From: Dichloromethanomonas sp964477085
Lineage (GTDB): Bacteria > Bacillota > Desulfitobacteriia > Desulfitobacteriales > Syntrophobotulaceae
DNA: 20,891 bases
Assembly: GCA_964477085.1 (NCBI GenBank)
Contig: CAYZDF010000050.1
Span: 1-20,891, forward strand
Direction: 5' to 3'
A model generated the notes under the pieces. The model was not told the origin of the DNA and made no database searches. It saw only the letters and a program-made list of their open reading frames with translations. Shown here piece by piece: positions 15,141 through 20,891 of the stretch (position 1 is its first letter; the number at the start of each line of letters is the position of its first letter). The translations under genes and the position numbers were made by a program.

Positions 15141-16028
15141 TTACATGTGAACTTGAAATGCGCTATCAGGTTTTGTTGATTTTAGGTAAAAACCTGATGT
15201 GATTGCGCTTTGTTTACACGCTTTTTTACATTCGCCGCAGCGAATACATTCCGGCGAGTTAATATTTTTCATAATTTCCACGTTCATTTTGCATTTCTTT
15301 TCGCAAGCCATACAGCCATTACACCTTGACTTATCAACGTCCATTCGGTAAAAGCTAAACCCATTGAACAGAGAATAGATAGCGCCTAGCGGACAGATAT
15401 ATTTGCAAAATGGGCGATAAGTAAAAATCGATGCAATCACTATAAAAATGAGTAAACCCATCTTCCAGCCCCACAGAAAGCCTAACATATTGCGTAAACT
15501 TTCGTTCTTAAGTACAAGTGGGATGCCGCCCTCCAGTGTCCCTGCCGGGCAAATCCATTGGCAAAAGTAGGGTGATGCGATCCCAAATTGGTTTGTCAAC
15601 AGAATCGGGAGGGCAATCACCGCCACGAATAGAATCACATACTTAAGCCAGCGCAGCGGTCTATCAATTCCTTTGGGAATTTTGAATTTAGGTGTCGGAA
15701 TTTTATACAGCAAATCCTGAATAAAACCGAACAGACATAGAAACCCGCAAATCAAGCGTCCCAAAACAATGCCAAATAGCATGAGTATCCCGACAACATA
15801 GAAGGAGAAATTATGCTTATTTCCACCTAATACCGCCTGTAATGCGCCGATGGGACATGCCCCCAGTGCGCCGGGGCAGGAGTAACAGTTTAACCCCGGC
15901 ACACACATGATTTTGCTGTCACCCTGCCAAATCTCGCCTGTGAAAAACCCTCCAATATTGGCGTTAGTCACAACAGCGGCTATTGTCTGAATTAAAGGGC
16001 AGCTTCTAAGGAAATTTATTATTTTCAA
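15141..16028 (-). CDS. Membrane 4Fe-4S polyferredoxin-type protein (NapH/YccM-like)
   Basis: The 295-residue protein has about five to six membrane helices and many cysteines: CVPGLNCYSCPGALGACPIG near the start, CGFLC, CQWICPAG and CKYICPLG at membrane edges, and two C-terminal ferredoxin motifs CNGCMACEKKC and CIRCGECKKAC for two 4Fe-4S clusters. The family passes electrons across or along the membrane (NapH, NosR, RdxA, YccM). Here it is downstream of a lipoprotein redoxin and a small CXXC protein, so it could feed reducing power to an outside thiol system. The start is TTG 16028 with GGTGAG before it, four bases after the stop of the small gene. No quinone- or haem-binding partner is in view. 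Confidence 0.88.
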   Translation of the reverse strand: MKIINFLRSCPLIQTIAAVVTNANIGGFFTGEIWQGDSKIMCVPGLNCYSCPGALGACPIGALQAVLGGNKHNFSFYVVGILMLFGIVLGRLICGFLCLFGFIQDLLYKIPTPKFKIPKGIDRPLRWLKYVILFVAVIALPILLTNQFGIASPYFCQWICPAGTLEGGIPLVLKNESLRNMLGFLWGWKMGLLIFIVIASIFTYRPFCKYICPLGAIYSLFNGFSFYRMDVDKSRCNGCMACEKKCKMNVEIMKNINSPECIRCGECKKACKQSAITSGFYLKSTKPDSAFQVHM

Positions 16029-16032
16029 ATGC

Positions 16033-16164
16033 TCACCCCACCCCTATACATTCAAGACATATCTTAATGGCTTTCTTCAACACGACAAGATGCTCTTCCC
16101 GCAACATACCCACAGCAATGAATAAAACAGAGATGACGAACAATCCGCATTTGCCGTGTAACAT
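16033..16164 (-). CDS. CD1871A-family CXXC small membrane protein
   Basis: A 43-codon gene starts at ATG 16164, overlapping the redoxin stop as TAATG, and ends at TGA 16033, four bases before the Fe-S protein start. One membrane helix (about residues 7-20) is followed by REEHLVVLKKAIKICLECIG with Cys36-x-x-Cys39 almost at the C-terminus. The 'VLKKAIxICLECIGIG' tail is the hallmark of small proteins annotated in clostridia as CD1871A family CXXC motif-containing; I recognise it from memory. Tight coupling to both neighbours makes it a real gene. The CXXC may exchange a disulfide with the redoxin or help hand electrons from the Fe-S protein. Its biochemical role is not known to me. Confidence 0.85.
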   Translation of the reverse strand: MLHGKCGLFVISVLFIAVGMLREEHLVVLKKAIKICLECIGVG

Positions 16165-17312
16165 TATAGACTGCGTAAATTTCTCCATTGACCGCTCACT
16201 ACCATATTTAGACGCTCCATAATCATTGCAAGATACGCATCCGCTACTTTTCCATCAGCCGACGGCGCGCCTGTCTGCGGCTCACCGACAATATTTCCTT
16301 TGCTGTCAACAAAAATTGTTGTGGGGAAAGCCTGTACTTCATTCAGTAAGGATTCTTGGAGTTTTTCATCGGGAACGAGTGTTTTGAACGTGCAATCCAG
16401 TCGCTCCATGATTTTTCTTGAAAGCTCCGGCTCCTCGTTCGCATCGCCGCAAATCGTTATAAGGTTTACATTGTCCGGCAGCATGTCGGTATACAATTTC
16501 TGTAAGTCAGGCATCTCTTCCACACAATAGGTGCACCATGTCGTCCAAATATTCACAACGGTGAGGTCGTAGTTTCCGAAGTCTTCGTTGGTAAATGTGT
16601 CATCGTCCAGTGTTTTCGCACTGAAATCGTTCATATTTATGTCACCGGAAATGGGTTGCGGCTTACCGCCCCCAAAATCATCCTCACCAAGGGGGAACAT
16701 ATAAATACCTTTTTTCAGTGTATCAAATTGTGTAGCAAACAAATCCACATCAGCCTTATCAGTTTCATTGAGCATAAAGCTGGAAAAATCATCGTTGTAA
16801 GCAAAATAATATGTATCATCTCCTCGGACTGTGATGATCTCTACATGAGAATACGTGTCTTTTACTTCCAGCAATATTTCAGCGGCCTTGTCATCCTCTG
16901 AGGGAATACGCATAATGGAGCATAAGGCAGGGGCGTTTTCCCACACGATTTTTTGCATTTCCTCCGAGGTCGGAGCATCATCTTTAAGCTGTGCTTCTCT
17001 TAGCACCTCTGATAAATTGCTGGGATTATAGCGAAGCGTAATGCCATAACAGGGCAAAACGTTGAAAGAAATTTTTCTAGCATCGTTCAATTCTGAGATC
17101 TCCGGTGTCAGCTGCAATCCAACCCCCGCCGATTTGAGCATTATACTGCTTTCAAAATCAACCGCTGTTTTATTAATAGACAACATGCCTGTCTCCGCGT
17201 ATTTCTTATTGATGAAAACGCCGTCATTGTTACACGCGATAAGTAAGCTAAATGTCATGACGATAGCAAGAAGCAGTACAATAAAGTACCTGTTCTTTTT
17301 TGAGTGATTCAT
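16164..17312 (-). CDS. TlpA/ResA-like lipoprotein thiol-disulfide redoxin with N-terminal extension
   Basis: The 382-residue protein has a lipoprotein signal with lipobox LIAC (Cys27), so it acts outside the cytoplasmic membrane. The C-terminal part (about 215-370) is a TlpA-like thioredoxin fold: NIWTTWCTYCVEEMP with Cys260-Thr-Tyr-Cys263 and the cis-proline segment VQAFPTTIFVD. The N-terminal 200 residues between lipid anchor and redoxin domain match no family that I know; they may bind a partner or substrate. AAGGAGA precedes ATG 17312. The gene leads an operon with the CXXC small protein and Fe-S protein, under a promoter that carries the response-regulator repeat. Reduction of extracellular disulfides or cytochrome-type thiols is likely; the exact target is unknown. 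Confidence 0.88.
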   Translation of the reverse strand: MNHSKKNRYFIVLLLAIVMTFSLLIACNNDGVFINKKYAETGMLSINKTAVDFESSIMLKSAGVGLQLTPEISELNDARKISFNVLPCYGITLRYNPSNLSEVLREAQLKDDAPTSEEMQKIVWENAPALCSIMRIPSEDDKAAEILLEVKDTYSHVEIITVRGDDTYYFAYNDDFSSFMLNETDKADVDLFATQFDTLKKGIYMFPLGEDDFGGGKPQPISGDINMNDFSAKTLDDDTFTNEDFGNYDLTVVNIWTTWCTYCVEEMPDLQKLYTDMLPDNVNLITICGDANEEPELSRKIMERLDCTFKTLVPDEKLQESLLNEVQAFPTTIFVDSKGNIVGEPQTGAPSADGKVADAYLAMIMERLNMVVSGQWRNLRSL

Positions 17313-17350
17313 GTTATTCTCTCCTTCAAGTTTTTATTTGATTCTTCTAA

Positions 17351-17382
17351 AGGATAGCGTTCCTATCTAACACCTATCTAAC
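17351..17382 (-). promoter_or_regulatory. Promoter and response-regulator direct repeat of the redoxin operon
   Basis: Two ATCTAAC copies (plus-strand 17365-17371 and 17376-17382) are spaced with an 11-bp period. In the gene direction they read GTTAGAT-N4-GTTAGAT, then 8 nt, then TATCCT (17351-17356) as -10. No good -35 exists; the repeat occupies its place, as at promoters activated by OmpR/PhoB-type regulators. The spacing is identical to that before the response regulator gene. Confidence 0.75.
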
Positions 17383-17397
17383 AAAATCAGAAACAAG

Positions 17398-17424
17398 AAA
17401 AAACGGACACCTTTTCGTTGTCCG
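17398..17424 (-). terminator. Rho-independent terminator of the two-component operon
   Basis: On the minus strand CGGACA (17419-17424) pairs with TGTCCG (17404-17409) around a 9-nt loop and six T residues follow (17398-17403). It lies about 40 bp past the kinase stop and just before the redoxin promoter, separating the two units. Confidence 0.82.
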
Positions 17425-17462
17425 CCAGAGAACCCGTTTTATAACTTTATAACTACTATTTA

Positions 17463-18644
17463 TTATCCATTTTGTAAAGATGACAGACGCAAATCCATCC
17501 AGAAAACAACGTCCTTTCCTTTGTTCTCAAGAGAAAAAGGGATTCCCATACAATCAAGTGTTTTCTTTACAATCGTTAATCCTAACCCATTGCGGTTTTG
17601 ACTTCTGCTCCGAGCCTTGTCTATACGATAAAAGGGCTCATATAACTTTGGCAGACTTTTTTCATCTATATGTGCGTTCGGGTTTAGTATATGCAGACGG
17701 ATAGTCTGGTTAATCTGTTCTTCACACCATATGCGGATATGTCCTTGTTCCGGTGTGTTCTGAACAGCGTTTATAAGGATATTGGATAATGCCCGGCTGA
17801 ACAAATTTTGATCAAGAAGACATGTAAGTGTATCGGGGACAGAAACCGTGACTGTTTGCATCTTTGTATCGGCCAGCGTTTGATGAACCGACAGAACAGA
17901 TTCAATGACAGATTTCAGATTAACATTTTCAAGTTTAGGGTCTATTTTTTTATCGTCCAAACGGACGATTTCCAGTATTTCCGATATTAATTTTCTTTGC
18001 AAGGTCATCATATTCACGCATTTCTTCAAATATTCAGGGTATTCCAAGGGCTTTACCACATTCGCCAACATACCTTCTAATATGCTGCCGGTGGCGGCAA
18101 TTGGTGTTTTTAACTCATGGGAGACTGCCGAAAAGAAATATCTTTGGTTTTCTTCCATTTCCTTTTCCCGATCTATTTCCAGCTTTAATGTTTCATACAT
18201 TTTGTAAACATCATTTGCAAGTTGACCGATTTCGTCACGACGGGTCGCAGGGGGAGCTACAAACTCTAATTTTGACATCTTTGTGGTGTCTGCCGCTAAT
18301 TTTTTGATTGGGTTTGCCATGCTGCGTGCGAAGATTGCAGCCGCAAAAACGCTGACAGATAATAAAAGAACAAGTGCGATGATAGTTTTGGTGACGAAGT
18401 CCGCATACATATCTGATATTTCCTTGGCCGGCTCAAATACTTTTCCATCTATTATACCCGTACCATCATCCTGGATATTTGAGTCCCCTAAAGGTGCTTC
18501 GATAAAGTATGTTTGGCTTTTTTGAAATATCAGATTAACTTGCCCTCCAAAAAACAAGGCCAGCGTGGTAATAATCAATATAAGTAGAGTCAGCGTATAA
18601 ATGAATATCTTTCCGAAAATGCCAAGGCCCTTTTCTCTTTTCAT
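17463..18644 (-). CDS. Sensor histidine kinase of the OmpR-type two-component system
   Basis: The 393-residue membrane kinase has two helices (about 12-32 and 85-108) enclosing a short outer loop of about 50 residues, a HAMP linker (about 109-160), the HisKA box FFSAVSHELKTPIAA with phospho-accepting His176, the N box NILINAVQNTPEQG (288-301) and the G box NGLGLTIV (352-359). The layout is like VanS-type kinases. The small outer loop suggests it senses within the membrane or through a partner such as the ABC transporter. Its start overlaps the end of the regulator gene by 4 bp, so it is translated with it. The signal is unknown; cell-wall-active peptides or redox stress fit the neighbours. 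Confidence 0.94.
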   Translation of the reverse strand: MKREKGLGIFGKIFIYTLTLLILIITTLALFFGGQVNLIFQKSQTYFIEAPLGDSNIQDDGTGIIDGKVFEPAKEISDMYADFVTKTIIALVLLLSVSVFAAAIFARSMANPIKKLAADTTKMSKLEFVAPPATRRDEIGQLANDVYKMYETLKLEIDREKEMEENQRYFFSAVSHELKTPIAATGSILEGMLANVVKPLEYPEYLKKCVNMMTLQRKLISEILEIVRLDDKKIDPKLENVNLKSVIESVLSVHQTLADTKMQTVTVSVPDTLTCLLDQNLFSRALSNILINAVQNTPEQGHIRIWCEEQINQTIRLHILNPNAHIDEKSLPKLYEPFYRIDKARSRSQNRNGLGLTIVKKTLDCMGIPFSLENKGKDVVFWMDLRLSSLQNG

Positions 18645-19306
18645 TTTTCATTTTCCTCCAAGCAATAACCCACGCCTTTGACCGTCTTAATCATATTGAC
18701 CGGAAGTTTATCCCGCAGTCTTTTCATGTTGGCATGGATAACTCCCTCGTTACCATCAAAATCATATCCCCATATTTTTGTAAGCAGCGTTTCATGTGGG
18801 ATTATATCGCCTTTGTTCTGTATCAAAAGAAATAAAATATCAAATTCTTTTGGTGTAAGCCCTATATCCTTCTCATTATAAGTAGCCTTATATGATAACG
18901 GATATAACGTAAGTTTTCCCACACAAATTTCTTTTTTAAGCGCTCCGCTGCGACGTAAGAGAGCCTCTACTCGCTTTATAAGAATTTGCATAGTAAAAGG
19001 CTTGGTAACGTAATCATCAGCTTCATTATTAAAAGCTCTTATTTGGTTATCATCATCGTCCAAGGCGGTTATCATCAAAATCGGAGTGTTGTGAATTTTG
19101 CGAAGCTCTTTTAAAAGCTCTTGTCCGTTTGTACCGGGCAACATAATATCCAGAATTACAAGTTGATAATTCTTACTGTAGAATTGCTCCAACGCTTCAT
19201 CTCCATCAAAGCAGACGTCTACGCTGTAACCCTCTGCCATCAGAAACTTTTTGACCATATCATTGATACTCTCATCGTCCTCAACGACTAATATTTGAAT
19301 ATTCAT
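18641..19306 (-). CDS. OmpR/PhoB-family response regulator
   Basis: The 221-residue protein has a receiver domain with the acidic pair Asp10-Asp11, phosphorylation site Asp53 (LVILDIMLPG), switch Thr80 and Lys102 (TKPF), followed by a winged-helix Trans_reg_C domain (about 127-218, with LTPKEFDILFLLIQNKG and VKGVGYCL). It pairs with the downstream kinase through a 4-bp overlap. Its own promoter carries the direct repeat that also precedes the redoxin operon, so autoregulation plus control of the redoxin genes is likely, with the ABC operon as a possible third target. Confidence 0.95.
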   Translation of the reverse strand: MNIQILVVEDDESINDMVKKFLMAEGYSVDVCFDGDEALEQFYSKNYQLVILDIMLPGTNGQELLKELRKIHNTPILMITALDDDDNQIRAFNNEADDYVTKPFTMQILIKRVEALLRRSGALKKEICVGKLTLYPLSYKATYNEKDIGLTPKEFDILFLLIQNKGDIIPHETLLTKIWGYDFDGNEGVIHANMKRLRDKLPVNMIKTVKGVGYCLEENEK

Positions 19307-19323
19307 GAAATCACCTCTGAATC

Positions 19324-19355
19324 ACTATACATCAGCAATCTAACATCTATCTAAC
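19324..19355 (-). promoter_or_regulatory. Autoregulatory promoter of the two-component operon
   Basis: Two ATCTAAC copies (plus-strand 19338-19344 and 19349-19355) have an 11-bp period. In the gene direction GTTAGAT-N4-GTTAGAT is followed after exactly 8 nt by TATAGT (19324-19329) as -10. The remaining bases to 19589 hold no gene that I can recognise. Confidence 0.78.
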
Positions 19356-19589
19356 AGTTTAAGTTTTCAGCCTCCCGTCCGCAGGCTTTTCCGCATTCTT
19401 AGGAATCGCCCACACCTTACTGAAGCGCACTATAGTGGCTCAGTTGTCAAGACAAAAAAATCTTCGACCTCTTACTCGAAAAAAGCTTATAATTAAGGAC
19501 TCTACATCTGTCTGCGGAAGAAAAAGAAAAGCTACAGACACCACAGGGAACACGAACATGTTTTTCATCCCTTTTCTGAGCATCAGTAG

Positions 19590-20384
19590 CTATATATGAA
19601 TCTCCAAATTCAACTTTTGCTTCTGTTGAACCTGTAATAATTTATTTCTAAGAGTACTCCAATACTCATGATCTTTGTTGAGCACTACTTCCTCAACCTG
19701 AGATTTTAATAAGGCATAGTGACGGTCTAAGATCCTTTCGACATTCTGCCAATTTTGATCGGATCGATCCAAAATACTTAAACCGTATATCCATATTTTA
19801 TCTGCTAATTCGCGTACAGAATCGATCACCGACATCACATCCGTGATGTAAGGGATAACCGGACACAACAAAACAGATGATCTTATTCCAGCCAATTTTA
19901 ATTTCTCCATGGCTTCAATCCTTGCTTCGGTTTCAACGGTATTGGCTTCGAAGTGTTGACGGTCATCAGCACTAGTAAAGGTCATTGAAAAACTAACACA
20001 AGGTTCGTCCATTTTCTGCAACACGTCGAGATCTCTCAGCACGAGGTTCGACTTAGTCAGAATACTGACTGAGAAGCCATGCTTCTGAAGCAGCTCTAAC
20101 ACCCGACGAGTTTGCATTTCCTCAGCCTCGCAAGGTTGGTAGGGATCTGTTTCCCATCCCATATAAATTGTCTGGGGTGGGATCTTTGACAATTCAGTTT
20201 CGAGGCGTTTAATAGCGTTTTCATGATATAAGATTTCTGATCTCCAATCCGTCTCAGCCTTATTAAGGGCGTAGCAATAGTAACAATAGTGTTCACAGCC
20301 AATGTATGGATCGATTTGATAATTCAGATCCTTTAACGAACACGGACTCATGATTTGCTGTTTGGTGCAAGGTGTTGTTTTCAT
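19590..20384 (-). CDS. SplB-like radical SAM protein (COG1533/Rv2578c type)
   Basis: The 264-residue protein carries the radical SAM cluster motif near its N-terminus, DPYIGCEHYCYYCYA (Cys30, Cys34, Cys37). The nearby WETDPYQPCE block and ILTKSNLVLRD are shared by the spore photoproduct lyase-like group. It is somewhat shorter than authentic SplB (about 340) and lies away from sporulation genes, so photoproduct repair is not assured; many members have no known reaction. The start ATG 20384 overlaps the stop of the 85-residue gene by 4 bp (ATGA), so the two are translated together and probably work together. Confidence 0.88.
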   Translation of the reverse strand: MKTTPCTKQQIMSPCSLKDLNYQIDPYIGCEHYCYYCYALNKAETDWRSEILYHENAIKRLETELSKIPPQTIYMGWETDPYQPCEAEEMQTRRVLELLQKHGFSVSILTKSNLVLRDLDVLQKMDEPCVSFSMTFTSADDRQHFEANTVETEARIEAMEKLKLAGIRSSVLLCPVIPYITDVMSVIDSVRELADKIWIYGLSILDRSDQNWQNVERILDRHYALLKSQVEEVVLNKDHEYWSTLRNKLLQVQQKQKLNLEIHI

Positions 20385-20638
20385 ATGATGCTCTCGTTGG
20401 GTTGTTCGCTAGATTGCTTTAAATCATTCCAAAACGATTGATGCAGAAAGCTGTTTCCATCAAATCCACAAAGTTGTTCAAACATGGGCTTTGTCACTGT
20501 GAATGCAAAGGTATTCTGAGGCAGATATTTTCGCATCGCAATATCTGTCGCACCAACCATTGCTCTCGGTTCATATACACCGACTAAAGGGTATGAGATT
20601 CCTGCAATTTTAATCAACTTAGTTGGATTTTTCTTCAT
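20381..20638 (-). CDS. Small protein of unknown function coupled to the radical SAM gene
   Basis: The 85-residue product starts at ATG 20638 with AAAGGAG seven bases upstream. It has a basic N-terminus, the stretch IAGISYPLVGVYEPRAMVGA (about residues 11-30), a PQNTFAFTVTKPMFEQLCGF segment with a single Cys57, and a polar acidic tail. No signal peptide or membrane segment is seen. I do not recognise a family. The strong ribosome site and 4-bp overlap with the radical SAM gene show that it is real. It might be a partner, a substrate or an adaptor of the radical SAM protein; none of these is shown. Confidence 0.75.
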   Translation of the reverse strand: MKKNPTKLIKIAGISYPLVGVYEPRAMVGATDIAMRKYLPQNTFAFTVTKPMFEQLCGFDGNSFLHQSFWNDLKQSSEQPNESII

Positions 20639-20709
20639 GATTTACTCCTTTAACGTTATATCTATAGGAATTTGCTTTTTTTAGAAATCGACCTTGAATC
20701 AATTAGATC

Positions 20710-20731
20710 AAAAAAATTGCTAATAAGCAAT
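20710..20731 (-). terminator. Possible short terminator of a gene beyond the right edge
   Basis: On the minus strand ATTGCT-TATT-AGCAAT forms a 6-bp hairpin followed by seven T residues. The stem is short and AT-rich, so strength is uncertain. Confidence 0.4.
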
Positions 20732-20878
20732 AACTATTTGTCAATCTTATCCTTAAAAACCCTACGACAATGGTCATAGTAATTTTTCTTAATAACTCAA
20801 CTTTCCCACCCTGTCGGGTAGGATAAAACCTTGAAAATCTTAAAAATATGGCTAAAACAGCAAGAAAACCGCCAAAAA

Positions 20879-20887
20879 TGGTATAAT
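20879..20887 (+). promoter_or_regulatory. Extended -10 promoter reading out of the window
   Basis: TGG-TATAAT is a consensus extended -10 on the plus strand at the window edge; the -35 region is weak. The gene it serves lies outside. Confidence 0.45.
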
Positions 20888-20891
20888 GGAA

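Noticed and set aside
19400..19589. Possible transposase remnant between the response regulator and radical SAM genes
   Set aside because: Short Lys-rich frames in the stretch could be read as a fragment, but none matches a family that I can name.

Overview
The window looks like chromosomal DNA of an anaerobic, low-to-moderate GC Firmicute (Clostridia or Negativicutes). The support is strong AGGAGG-type ribosome binding sites, an ECF transporter, a sigma-54 activator of the AcoR type, an exported lipoprotein flavin reductase, a VanRS/BceRS-like two-component system and a CD1871A-type small protein. No rRNA, tRNA, CRISPR array or intact transposase gene was found. The species cannot be fixed from sequence alone.

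Region 1 (1-7512) is an exported-redox and transport block. It holds a lipoprotein FAD-dependent reductase of the fumarate reductase/KstD superfamily (103-1650), a membrane-anchored NusG domain II protein (1787-2143), a convergent sigma-54 enhancer-binding regulator (2154-4247, minus), a Gx-transporter/ECF S-component-like membrane protein (4386-4928, minus) and, divergent from it, an overlapping ecfT-ecfA-ecfA operon (5013-7512). NusG domain II plus Gx protein plus ECF module plus extracytosolic flavoprotein resembles the gene company seen in flavin-based extracellular electron transfer or flavinylation loci, although no FMN-binding protein or ApbE lies inside the window.

Region 2 (7513-12756) is accessory and decaying. 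It contains a 5' stub of metE, a UbiA-family decaprenyl-phosphate phosphoribosyltransferase-like gene paired with a multi-pass GT-C glycosyltransferase, a MarR regulator with a SnoaL-like target gene, and a run of gene remnants (unknown fragment, Fic-family, XRE-family). Both promoters of the MarR/SnoaL pair carry the operator TTAGT-N5-AYTAA inside the -35/-10 spacer; the second sits in a 24-bp inverted repeat.

Region 3 (12757-19355, all minus) is a two-component-controlled envelope/redox module. It comprises an ABC ATPase and FtsX/MacB-type permease, a lipoprotein TlpA-like redoxin, a 43-residue CD1871A-family CXXC protein missed by normal ORF length cut-offs, a polyferredoxin-type membrane Fe-S protein, and a response regulator with its sensor kinase. 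The same 11-bp-period direct repeat (ATCTAAC-N4-ATCTAAC), placed exactly 8 nt from a -10 hexamer, precedes both the response regulator and the redoxin operon. A related but inverted copy precedes the ABC operon. A 165-173 bp MITE-like inverted-repeat element separates the ABC and redoxin operons.

Region 4 (19356-20891) holds a translationally coupled pair: an 85-residue protein of unknown function and an SplB-like radical SAM protein. A strong outward promoter lies at the right edge.
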